Assembly (NCBI GenBank): GCA_032059445.1
Contig: DAMCAP010000007.1
Span: 1-64,000, forward strand
Direction of reading: 5' to 3'
Length of the DNA: 64,000 nt
DNA from: DAMCAP01 sp032059445
GTDB lineage: Bacteria > Bacillota > Clostridia > Oscillospirales > Ruminococcaceae
In this document: piece by piece, positions 8,849 through 16,579 of the stretch
How positions within the stretch are numbered: position 1 is the stretch's first letter
How the letters are laid out: every line of letters starts with the position of its first letter
Position numbers and translations under genes: made by a program
The notes under the pieces: generated by a model
What the model was told of the DNA's origin: nothing
The model's input: only the letters and a program-made list of their open reading frames with translations
Databases searched by the model: none

Positions 8849-9128
8849 CTTACTGACCATTCTCTTTTTTGAGGATCGAGGCCATACGGACAGCCGGGTC
8901 AACTGCCGATTGCAGCTTAGGCTGCAACTATTGATTGAGTTAGAAGCTCGAATTTTATGAGTTGGTTACTTTATAACCAAATGTGCTGAGCACAAAACTT
9001 GTGAAACGGTCAATAAGAGTAGTAATAGTAAGTTTTACTGTATAGACTCCCAATACTGTATATACGCAGATTTTTTCTGCCCGTATCTCAAGTTTTTTGC
9101 TCGCATAGCATTAAACTTGAGATTTTTT
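8849..9128 (+). ncRNA. Putative riboswitch/attenuator leader of the polyamine operon
   Basis: The transcript leader has a long-range P1 helix: CTTACTGACC (8849-8858) pairs with GGTCAATAAG (9008-9017) at 9 of 10 positions. The enclosed ~150 nt contain hairpins TTGCAGC/GCTGCAA (around 8924-8941), TTGGTTA/TAACCAA (around 8962-8980), TGTGC/GCACA (8982-8994) and CACAA/TTGTG (8991-9003). A strong intrinsic terminator (9085-9128) follows. AAACTTGTG (8995-9003) can pair at 8 of 9 positions with CTCAAGTTT (9087-9095), the 5' arm of the terminator, so an antiterminator is available. I do not recognise the fold as SAM, ykkC, M-box, lysine, T-box or other classes I know. Ligand unknown; polyamine, S-adenosylmethionine or arginine are guesses from context. 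Confidence 0.65.
9085..9128 (+). terminator. Leader terminator immediately upstream of speD
   Basis: Perfect 11-bp stem ATCTCAAGTTT (9085-9095) / AAACTTGAGAT (9113-9123) followed by six T. It ends only 22 nt before the speD start codon and 7 nt before its RBS, so it can only act as an attenuator for the operon. Confidence 0.85.
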
Positions 9129-9149
9129 ATTTGTAAGGAGTGGCAGGAA

Positions 9150-9964
9150 ATGGAAAATAATAAACTAAAATTGTATGGCTTTAACAACCTCACCAAGACA
9201 CTGAGCTTCAACATCTATGATGTATGCTATGCAAAGAGCCCCCGTGAGCAGAAGGATTATATCGCTTATATCGATGAGCAGTATAACTCAGAGCGTCTGA
9301 CCAACATCCTCTGCAAGGTCACCGAGATCATCGGGGCCCATGTGCTCAATATATCCAAGCAAGATTACGATCCTCAGGGCGCTTCTGTCACCATCCTGAT
9401 CACCGAAGAAGCGCTCGCCGAGGAGTTGGTAGATGACTCTTGCAACAAGGGGCGTTACCTGCCGGCAGACCGTGATACCATCCTAGCCCACCTCGACAAA
9501 AGCCATGTAACGGTACACACCTACCCTGAGTACCACCCCGATAATGCTATCTCTACCTTCCGTGTCGATATCGATGTTTCTACCTGTGGTGCCATCTCCC
9601 CGCTTAATGCGCTGGATTTCTTAATCAGCAGTTTTGATTCCGATATTATCACCATCGACTATCGGGTAAGAGGCTTCACTCGTGACATGTGCGGTAAGAA
9701 GTACTTCATCGATCACGACATCACTTCGATCCAAGACTATATCGACGACGCCACTCTAACCAAATACGACGCCATCGACGTCAATGTATATCAATCCAAT
9801 CTCTTTCATACCAAGCTGTTGATCAAAGAGATTGCACTGCAAAACTACCTATTTAATACCGATGTATACGCAGGCTGGAGATCACCAATAAACTGCGCAA
9901 AGAGATGATCGAGATTTATAGCGGTACCAATATCTTTGCAGGAGGCGGCAATGAACCAGAATAG
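9150..9964 (+). CDS. speD: S-adenosylmethionine decarboxylase proenzyme, E. coli SpeD type, with a -1 frameshift near the 3' end
   Basis: Makes decarboxylated AdoMet, the aminopropyl donor for spermidine. The protein matches the ~264-residue enterobacterial SpeD: YGFNNLTKTLSFNIYDVC, the self-cleavage site K117/S118 in HLDKSHVTVHTYPE, VSTCGAISPLNAL, and VTIDYRVRGFTRD-like IDYRVRGFTRDMCGKKYFIDH. The start is ATG 9150 with AAGGAG; an upstream start at 9117 falls inside the terminator hairpin. In the given sequence the frame closes at 9908. Reading -1 from about 9880 restores the family C-terminus (LEITNKLRKEMIEIYSGTNI) and ends at TAG 9962-9964, for about 271 residues overlapping speA by 14 bp. 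The cause is either a one-base deletion or error, or real frameshifting. Confidence 0.88.
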
Positions 9965-11396
9965 AGCGCCGATCTATGAGGCGATGGTCGCCCACCGCAA
10001 GCGGCGCATCGTACCCTTTGATGTGCCGGGGCACAAGGGTGGTCGGGGCACTCCTCTACTAACTGAGTTTCTGGGAGAGGATTGCCTAAAAAACGATGTG
10101 AACTCTATGAAGCCTCTCGACAACCTCTGCCACCCTGTTTCGGTTATCGCAGAGGCAGAGCAGCTTGCAGCCGAAGCCTTTGGTGCTAAGAGTGCTTTTT
10201 TGATGGTTGGTGGCACCACCTCCTCAGTACAAGCCATGATTATGAGCGCCTGTAAAGCGGGGGATAAAATCATCCTGCCCCGCAACGTCCACCGCAGCGC
10301 CATCAATGCTTTGATCGTCTGCGGTGCCATCCCCATTTATGTTAACCCCGGCATCGATAAGCGTCTGGGCATCCCTTTGGGGATGTCCCTCAAGGATGTG
10401 CAGGCGGCCATCGACCAGCATCCAGACGCTAAAGCGGTTTTTGTCAACAACCCCACTTACTACGGCATCTGCTCTGATCTGGTGGGGATCGTCAAGGCAG
10501 CACATCAGCGTAATATGCTGGTGCTGGCAGATGAAGCTCACGGCACCCACTTCTATTTTGGGGATAATCTGCCGATCTCCGCTATGGCGGCTGGGGCAGA
10601 TCTGGCAGCAGTCAGCATGCACAAGACTGGAGGCTCCCTGACCCAAAGCTCTTTCCTGCTTTGTGGTGAGGGCCTTAGCGCAGGCTATGTGCGGCAGATC
10701 ATCAACCTAACCCAGACCACCAGCGGCTCTTATCTCTTGATGTCTTCGCTCGACATTGCTCGGATGAACCTTGCCATCAACGGTAAGGAAATCTTCCGTA
10801 AAACGCTGGAGCTTGCCGGCTATGCCCGTGAGGAGATCAATAAGGCTGGTGGCTATTATGCCTTTGGCGCCGAGATGATCAATGGCGATACCGTATTTGA
10901 CTTTGACCTGACGAAGCTATCTGTCCACACCTTAGAGATCGGTCTTGCGGGCATCGAGGTCTATGACCTGTTGCGTGATGAATACGGCATCCAAATCGAG
11001 TTTGGCGACCTAGCCAACATCCTTGCCATTATCTCTTCTGGAGATCGTGCCTTTGAGATTGAGCGACTGCTTTCTTCTCTTTCGGAGATCAAGCGCCGCT
11101 TTACCAGAGACAAAGCAGGGATGTTTGACCACGAATATATCAACCCACAGGTAGTAACACCGCCTCAAGAGGCCTTTTATCATACAAAAAAATCGGTCAG
11201 CCTTGTAGAGAGCATCGGCGCTGTATGCGGAGAATTTGTCATGTGCTATCCCCCAGGTATCCCAATTTTGGCGCCGGGAGAACGCATTACTGCCGAAATT
11301 ATCGACTACATCCGCTATGCCAAAGACAAGGGTTGCCTACTGACAGGTACACAAGACCTTAACACCGAATCAATCAACATTTTGGAGGATAATTAA
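9951..11396 (+). CDS. speA: Arginine decarboxylase, PLP-dependent Orn/Lys/Arg decarboxylase (Bacillus SpeA type)
   Basis: A 481-residue aspartate-aminotransferase-fold decarboxylase. The PLP lysine is K225 in SMHKTGGSLTQSS; the cofactor aspartate is in VLADEAHGTH; PFDVPGHKGG lies at the N-terminus. The length is that of the short Bacillus-type SpeA. With agmatinase in the same operon, arginine as substrate and agmatine as product are likely; lysine or ornithine specificity cannot be excluded from sequence alone. ATG 9951 has AGGAGG 5 nt upstream and overlaps the restored speD end, implying translational coupling. It abuts speE (stop 11396, next ATG 11397). Confidence 0.92.
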   Translation: MNQNRAPIYEAMVAHRKRRIVPFDVPGHKGGRGTPLLTEFLGEDCLKNDVNSMKPLDNLCHPVSVIAEAEQLAAEAFGAKSAFLMVGGTTSSVQAMIMSACKAGDKIILPRNVHRSAINALIVCGAIPIYVNPGIDKRLGIPLGMSLKDVQAAIDQHPDAKAVFVNNPTYYGICSDLVGIVKAAHQRNMLVLADEAHGTHFYFGDNLPISAMAAGADLAAVSMHKTGGSLTQSSFLLCGEGLSAGYVRQIINLTQTTSGSYLLMSSLDIARMNLAINGKEIFRKTLELAGYAREEINKAGGYYAFGAEMINGDTVFDFDLTKLSVHTLEIGLAGIEVYDLLRDEYGIQIEFGDLANILAIISSGDRAFEIERLLSSLSEIKRRFTRDKAGMFDHEYINPQVVTPPQEAFYHTKKSVSLVESIGAVCGEFVMCYPPGIPILAPGERITAEIIDYIRYAKDKGCLLTGTQDLNTESINILEDN

Positions 11397-12251
11397 ATGG
11401 AGCTTTGGTACACCGAGGAGCATTCCGAAAATACACGTTTTTCCATCAAGGTCGAAAAGCAGCTGCACAGCGTGCAAAGCCCTTTCCAACGGATTGATTT
11501 CTTTGAGTCCAAGGAATTTGGCAAGTTTTTTACCCTTGATGGTCTGATGATGGTTACCGAAAAAGACGAGTTTATCTACCACGATATGATCGTCCATATA
11601 CCAATGGCCACCAACCCCAAGATCAAGACTGTGCTGGTCATCGGTGCTGGCGACGGCGGTACTGTGAGAGAATTGACTCGCTATGAGGGAATCGAGCGGA
11701 TCGATATGGTGGAGATCGACAAAATGGTGGTGGATGCTTGCATCGAGTACCTACCTCAGACCGCAGGTAAGCTTACTGACCCCAGAGTCAATCTCTACTT
11801 TGAAGATGGACTAAAGTTTGTACGCACCAAGCAAAACACCTATGACTTGATCATCGTTGATTCCACCGATCCTTTTGGCCCCGGAGAAGGTCTGTTTACC
11901 AAGGAGTTTTACGGCAACTGCTACAATGCACTTAAGCCCGACGGCATCCTAGTCAACCAGCACGAAACCCCCTACTACTCCTCCTATGCCAAGTCGATGC
12001 AGCGTGCCCACAAGAGGATCAAAGAGTTCTTCCCGATCTGCCAGGTCTATCAGGCGCATATCCCCACCTACCCCTCAGGGCACTGGCTCTTTGGCTTTGC
12101 CTCCAAGACCTTTGACCCGATTAAGGATCTTGACGCAGCCGCTTGGGATGCCCTGGGTATCCGCACCAGATACTACAACACCCAGCTGCATGTAGGCTGC
12201 TTTGCCCTGCCAAACTATGTAAAGGAGCTACTGGAGCACGCCGATGAATAA
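11397..12251 (+). CDS. speE: Spermidine synthase (polyamine aminopropyltransferase)
   Basis: 284 residues, normal SpeE length. The SAM-like fold signature is VIGAGDGGTVRELTRY (near residues 80-95). The catalytic Asp region is IIVDSTDPFGPGEGLFTKEFY near 157. The N-terminal LWYTEEHSENTRFSIKV is also typical. It transfers the aminopropyl group from decarboxylated AdoMet (SpeD product) to putrescine (from SpeA plus SpeB). It starts directly after the speA stop and overlaps speB by 8 bp. Confidence 0.95.
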   Translation: MELWYTEEHSENTRFSIKVEKQLHSVQSPFQRIDFFESKEFGKFFTLDGLMMVTEKDEFIYHDMIVHIPMATNPKIKTVLVIGAGDGGTVRELTRYEGIERIDMVEIDKMVVDACIEYLPQTAGKLTDPRVNLYFEDGLKFVRTKQNTYDLIIVDSTDPFGPGEGLFTKEFYGNCYNALKPDGILVNQHETPYYSSYAKSMQRAHKRIKEFFPICQVYQAHIPTYPSGHWLFGFASKTFDPIKDLDAAAWDALGIRTRYYNTQLHVGCFALPNYVKELLEHADE

Positions 12252-13089
12252 AAATATCCATACCTTCATCGGCTGTGATAGTGAGTATGCCGATAGCCGC
12301 ATTGTACTGTTTGGCGCTCCCTTTGACGGTACCACCTCCTATCGCCCCGGTACCCGCTTTGCCGCCGCTGCCATGCGCAGCGAGAGCTTTGGCATAGAGA
12401 GCTACAGCCCTTATCAAGATAAAGACCTGACCGATCAGGAGATTTTTGACGGTGGTGATCTGGGGCTGAGCTTCGGCAACCCTGCCAAAGCGCTGGATGC
12501 CATCACCACCTATACCGAGCAGATATTGGCTGACGGCAAAATCCCCTGTATGATCGGAGGAGAGCATCTGGTAACGCTGGGGACGCTGCGGGCGGTAACC
12601 GATCACTACCCCGAGCTTCACATCATTCACTTCGACGCTCACGCTGACCTACGGGAGGATTACCTAGGTGAGAAGCTCTCCCACGCTACCGTCATGCGCA
12701 GAGCATGGGAGCTGGTAGGTGACGGCAGGCTCTTTCAGTTTGGTATCCGCTCGGGAGATAAGAGCGAATTTGCCTTTGCAAAAGACCATACGATCATGCG
12801 TAAATTTGACCTGCAAGGCTTAGAGCAGGTCGTCAAAGACCTGCAAGGCAAGCCTGTATACTTGAGCATCGATCTTGATGTGCTGGATAGCTCAGTCTTC
12901 CCCGGCACAGGCACACCTGAAGCAGGCGGCATCAGCTTCAAGGAGTTAATCGCTGGCATCCTCTCGATGCAGGGGCTTAACATCGTCGCCTGTGATCTAA
13001 ATGAGCTCTCTCCTATGCTAGATTCCAGCGGAGCTTCTACCGCCGCTGCCTGCAAGGCGCTGCGTGAGCTGCTACTGATTTTATCATAA
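12244..13089 (+). CDS. speB: Agmatinase
   Basis: 281 residues of the ureohydrolase family. The binuclear Mn2+ ligands are visible in GGEHLVTLG, HFDAHADLR and SIDLDVLDSS. It converts agmatine to putrescine plus urea, completing the arginine to putrescine to spermidine route encoded by this operon. ATG 12244 overlaps the end of speE, so it is translationally coupled. Last gene before the terminator at 13096-13134. Confidence 0.94.
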   Translation: MNKNIHTFIGCDSEYADSRIVLFGAPFDGTTSYRPGTRFAAAAMRSESFGIESYSPYQDKDLTDQEIFDGGDLGLSFGNPAKALDAITTYTEQILADGKIPCMIGGEHLVTLGTLRAVTDHYPELHIIHFDAHADLREDYLGEKLSHATVMRRAWELVGDGRLFQFGIRSGDKSEFAFAKDHTIMRKFDLQGLEQVVKDLQGKPVYLSIDLDVLDSSVFPGTGTPEAGGISFKELIAGILSMQGLNIVACDLNELSPMLDSSGASTAAACKALRELLLILS

Positions 13090-13095
13090 ACGCAT

Positions 13096-13134
13096 AACAG
13101 ACATCGCTTCTTAAGGAGGCATGTCTGTTTTTTT
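13096..13134 (+). terminator. Terminator of the spe operon
   Basis: AACAGACAT (13096-13104) pairs with ATGTCTGTT (13121-13129), followed by a run of T. Confidence 0.85.
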
Positions 13135-13222
13135 CTGCAAAATACTGTTATGATACCTATAGTGATCTCCTAACCACCCGACAAAACAAAGCAAGCTTAA
13201 ACAGGCAATGCCCGATGCCATA

Positions 13223-13354
13223 CGGTATAATTACAACAAGCAGTTATTATACCGAGCTATTGTTACGCCCAGCTACAGTGCTGGGCAGTTATACCATCAG
13301 CTAGGCTCACAGTATGATAACAGCCACACAGGCAACCCATCTCCGATGAGGGGA
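13223..13354 (+). other. Multi-hairpin leader upstream of the AraC-type gene
   Basis: Three compact inverted repeats lie in the 300-nt gap before the regulator: CGGTATAAT/ATTATACCG (13223-13254), GCCCAGC/GCTGGGC (13267-13286), and an outer ACAGGC...GCCTGT enclosing CATC-tcc-GATG (about 13329-13356). The last ends about 20 nt before the RBS. None is followed by a T-run. Could be a cis-regulatory RNA or operators; not recognised. Confidence 0.4.
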
Positions 13355-13388
13355 TTATCAGCCTGTAGTGTCTGTAAGGAGGAGTAAA

Positions 13389-14249
13389 ATGGACTTTATC
13401 TCAACCCTGTCTGCCGCCATCCACTACATGGAAGAGCACCTGACCGACCCAATTACCTATGAGGATGTAGCGAAGCATCTATATATATCTAGCTACCACT
13501 TCCATAGGACATTTAGCCTGATCACAGGCATGACTGCCAGTGAGTATATCCGTAACAGGCGATTATCATTGGCAGGTCAAGAGCTACTGGTCTCTGATAC
13601 ACGTGTGATTGATGTAGCTCTCAAATATGGTTATGAATCCCCCGAAAGCTTCACCAAAGCCTATACACGCTTTCATGGAATTACCCCCAATGCAACCCGG
13701 CAGTCAGGAGCTTCGCTTAAGCTATTTAACCGCCTACAGATCAAAATTATTGTGAAAGGTGGCAAAAGCATGGACTACCGCATCGAACGAAGGAAGCCCT
13801 TTACCCTACTGGCAAAGGTCAGAGAATTTCAAAACGAGATTATCAATCAGGAGGGCAATACCGAAATACCGGAGTTTTGGACTGAGTGCCAACAAAACAG
13901 CATCGTAGAAACCCTAAGGCAGCATGCCACAAGCGCTGATCTCTATGGTGCCTGCGCACCGATCTCTAAGGAAAGTGATCATTTTACCTATGGGATCGGG
14001 GTGGAGTATACCAATACCATTGTGCCCAAAGAGCTGACAATCTGGGAAGTCAAGCCCGAGCTATGGGCAGTGTTTCCATGTATCGGCACTTCGGGGGAAT
14101 GCATCGGCGAAACTTGGAATAAGATCATGACGGAGTTTCTTCCAAACTCTGAGTACACCATGCTAGATGATGTTGACTTCGAGCTATATTCCCCCAATCT
14201 TCCTGCCGAATGCTTCTGTGAGGTATGGATCCCCGTCGCGAAGAAATAA
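13389..14249 (+). CDS. AraC-family regulator with C-terminal GyrI-like/effector-binding domain
   Basis: 286 residues. The N-terminal ~105 residues are the double helix-turn-helix of AraC/XylS (DVAKHLYISSYHFHRTFSLITG, DVALKYGYESPESFTKAY). Residues ~130-286 are a SOAP/GyrI-like multidrug-effector domain (YRIERRKPFTLLAKV..., FCEVWIPV at the end). This is the Rob/BltR-like layout used to sense lipophilic or cationic compounds. ATG 13389 has AAGGAGGAG 5 nt upstream; the longer frame from 13368 would start before the RBS. It has its own transcription unit. Target genes are not evident. Confidence 0.88.
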   Translation: MDFISTLSAAIHYMEEHLTDPITYEDVAKHLYISSYHFHRTFSLITGMTASEYIRNRRLSLAGQELLVSDTRVIDVALKYGYESPESFTKAYTRFHGITPNATRQSGASLKLFNRLQIKIIVKGGKSMDYRIERRKPFTLLAKVREFQNEIINQEGNTEIPEFWTECQQNSIVETLRQHATSADLYGACAPISKESDHFTYGIGVEYTNTIVPKELTIWEVKPELWAVFPCIGTSGECIGETWNKIMTEFLPNSEYTMLDDVDFELYSPNLPAECFCEVWIPVAKK

Positions 14250-14300
14250 ACCTACCCGCATAATGCTCAAGCCATAGGCTAATTCCCCATTTAAAAAGGA

Positions 14301-14333
14301 TCCCCTCCAGCACGTTACAGGTGCTGGAGGGGA
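14301..14333. terminator. Bidirectional terminator between the AraC-type gene and yitT-like gene
   Basis: Perfect 13-bp stem TCCCCTCCAGCAC / GTGCTGGAGGGGA, with T-rich tails on both strands. Confidence 0.85.
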
Positions 14334-14352
14334 TTTATCATTTGTATAGCGA

Positions 14353-14976
14353 CTATGAAGCCTGTGGATCTTCTTCTCCCATGTGATGCAGCTTACCGAT
14401 AATAAAAGAAGAAATCGAAACCGTAATAAGAGAGTAGAGAATCTTTGTGAAAGGAATATAGCTTAATGACAAGGCCAGTACTGCGAAATCTGTAGCAAAA
14501 TATGCCTTGGCAATGTTGCATTTCGTGAGCTTAGCAATGATCAAAGCAAGTGCATCATCGCCACCCGAAGCGCCGCCCGAGCGTACCACAAGCCCCACGC
14601 CTATGCCTACAAAGATACCACCCAGCACAGCAGCAGCAATCGGGTACCCTCCTAAAGGTGGTAATACAGGGTCAAAGAGCTCATATACCCGATAAAAAAA
14701 AGAAAAGCCGCAGCTGGCAACGAGCGCATTCTTTAAGAACTCTTTCCCCAACATTTTGTACCCTAAGAAATAGCACAGTGTATCCATCATCAGCCCTGTT
14801 ATACCGGGCGATAAATCAAACCAATGCTTCAGCAGCAGGGTCATGCCAAGCACACCGCCCTCGGTGATCTGGCTTTGGCTGTGCACATTATATAGCCCGA
14901 AGGACAATATTGCAGAGCCCAGCAAAAGTCCACCAAATCTATTTGCGAAGGCTACGATTTTTTTTGTAAAAAACAT
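14353..14976 (-). CDS. YitT-family membrane protein
   Basis: 207 residues with five to six hydrophobic segments and the YitT signature VRSGGASGGDDALAL near residue 130. It lacks the C-terminal DUF2179 domain found in many longer YitT homologues. Molecular function is not established for the family; transporter-like roles have been suggested. Single gene, terminated at 14301-14333. SD-like AAAGGAG precedes ATG 14976. Confidence 0.8.
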   Translation of the reverse strand: MFFTKKIVAFANRFGGLLLGSAILSFGLYNVHSQSQITEGGVLGMTLLLKHWFDLSPGITGLMMDTLCYFLGYKMLGKEFLKNALVASCGFSFFYRVYELFDPVLPPLGGYPIAAAVLGGIFVGIGVGLVVRSGGASGGDDALALIIAKLTKCNIAKAYFATDFAVLALSLSYIPFTKILYSLITVSISSFIIGKLHHMGEEDPQAS

Positions 14977-15332
14977 TGATTATAACTCCTTTACCTACTC
15001 TACCCAGTATAAACGATCCAATCATCTTGTCAAGTGAAGGCATTATAGCATGTGAAAGCTCATCCTAGTTACGATAACACCTGCCCCCCTTCAAAAACGC
15101 GCCTTGTCCACAGTTCGACTACAATAATTAGGTAACTATACTGTAAAATTTTGCCGATTCGATTTTTTGGTTAACTAATATTTATTACAAAACGATAACA
15201 TAATTTATGGTATTATCATGTTTAAGGATTTCCAGCTATGGTTTTGTGGGGAAAATTATCGTAAAATGTATTAATTATCTATGATCAAATCTATAATAAT
15301 TACATTTCAATTACAAAAATAACAAAATAGTA
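14977..15332. other. Intergenic region, no gene seen
   Basis: AT-rich spacer between the divergent yitT-like gene and the secreted-protein gene. Nothing coding or clearly structured was seen. Confidence 0.6.
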
Positions 15333-15361
15333 TTGACACTGTCGTTTGAAGCTGTTACAAT
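15333..15361 (+). promoter_or_regulatory. Strong promoter of the secreted-protein gene
   Basis: Perfect TTGACA (15333-15338), 17-bp spacer, TACAAT (15356-15361), about 60 nt upstream of the start codon. Near-consensus, fitting a highly expressed gene. Confidence 0.75.
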
Positions 15362-15423
15362 AAGTCCAGAGCTTATGGAGGGGGCATCCCCCGCATAGCT
15401 ACAATATTTTTGGAGGAACAAAA

Positions 15424-16320
15424 ATGAAGAAATTTGTTACCACAGCATTGGCATCTGCAATGGTGCTATCTATGGCAGCTACCTCAATGGCTGTTGTTGC
15501 TGACATCAATGACAATATTCATACTGCCAACAATAGCGGCCTGATCGGCGCTGACAGCAAAGCAACATACTCCTATGGATCTACCCTGTACTTCCCTCTA
15601 GTAAGCGACACCAACACTTCTGTTAGCTCCTATGACGATGTAAAGGGCACTGCTATCAAGCAGACTTGGGAGATGAACGGTTCTGCAATCTCTAAGGTAG
15701 AGATCGTTAAGAAGAAGGCAACTGACAACAACTACTACTACTTCTTGTCTGTAGCTACTAAGGACAACAACTCCACCAAGTCAACCGACGTAGCAGGCGA
15801 AATCAAGCTAAAGAAGAGCGGCACCAATGGCTTTGAGACTGGTGTAAACCTCGGCTTTACCCTTGCATTCCCAGTTGCTGCTGATGCAAACGAGATCCTT
15901 GATAAGGTACAGCTGCACAAGTTTGTAGGCGACGAAGAGGATGTACTGAACTTCGACGGCGGCTACTTCACTGTAAACACTGTTGGCCAGGGCGACCTGC
16001 TGCTGAGCTCCAACACTAAGTTTAACGCTGAGATCGCTTCTTGGAACCCAAATGCTAACCTAGACTTCATCACCTTCAACAATGCATCCTTCAATAAGAT
16101 CGGCGAGCTGACCATCAATGCTCCTGCTGGCTCTTACCTGTATGTTCTCAACGCTGACAAGACCTTCAGCAAGGTAAACGCTACCTACGATGAGTACGAG
16201 GAAGCATTCAAGCTGAAGACCAGAACTCTGGGCAGCTATGTAATCTCCGATGTTGAGTTCAAGATCTCTTCTGGATCTGGCTCTGGCAAGCCAAACCCTG
16301 GCACCGGCGCTAACGCGTAA
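15424..16320 (+). CDS. Secreted protein of unknown function ending in an NPGTG motif
   Basis: 298 residues. A classical signal peptide (MKKFVTTALASAMVLSMAATSMA) with probable cleavage after Ala23. The mature part is polar and beta-rich, with no domain I recognise. The C-terminus is a Gly/Ser linker followed by KPNPGTGANA and the stop. The NPxTG-like motif recalls sortase-type sorting signals of gut Clostridia, but the usual membrane segment and basic tail are missing, so anchoring by sortase is doubtful. The codons are strongly biased (AAC, GAC, TTC, GCT), and the gene has a near-consensus promoter, SD TGGAGG and a strong terminator, so it is probably abundant. Monocistronic. Confidence 0.75.
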   Translation: MKKFVTTALASAMVLSMAATSMAVVADINDNIHTANNSGLIGADSKATYSYGSTLYFPLVSDTNTSVSSYDDVKGTAIKQTWEMNGSAISKVEIVKKKATDNNYYYFLSVATKDNNSTKSTDVAGEIKLKKSGTNGFETGVNLGFTLAFPVAADANEILDKVQLHKFVGDEEDVLNFDGGYFTVNTVGQGDLLLSSNTKFNAEIASWNPNANLDFITFNNASFNKIGELTINAPAGSYLYVLNADKTFSKVNATYDEYEEAFKLKTRTLGSYVISDVEFKISSGSGSGKPNPGTGANA

Positions 16321-16351
16321 GTTTACTCTTATAACTTCTTATCACGCTTAT

Positions 16352-16380
16352 CCCCCCGACGATTGTCGGGGGGATTTTTT
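16352..16380 (+). terminator. Terminator of the secreted-protein gene
   Basis: CCCCCCGAC / GTCGGGGGG with a 4-nt loop followed by ATTTTTT. Confidence 0.9.
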
Positions 16381-16579
16381 ATGCATGCATATGTGGATTA
16401 TGCCTGAATTTCTCTTGTTGATTATACAGCTCTGCACAAAATGGTTTGAAAAGCTAACAAACTATTGTCCCACTCCCCACCTTTTGCTATAATAAATGAA
16501 AGCATCGCCAAAAATTTCAACGCTATAGCAGCAAAAAATCAATTAAATAAAGCAAAATACATCAGAGGAGGTAATCACA

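Noticed and set aside
8849..9128. T-box, SAM-I, M-box, ykkC or lysine riboswitch in the speD leader
   Set aside because: The diagnostic conserved strings of these classes were looked for and not found; only a vague M-box-like GGGUCAAC string is present.
9117..9149. Upstream start of speD adding 11 residues
   Set aside because: These codons lie inside the leader terminator hairpin and RBS, and family alignment begins at the Met at 9150.
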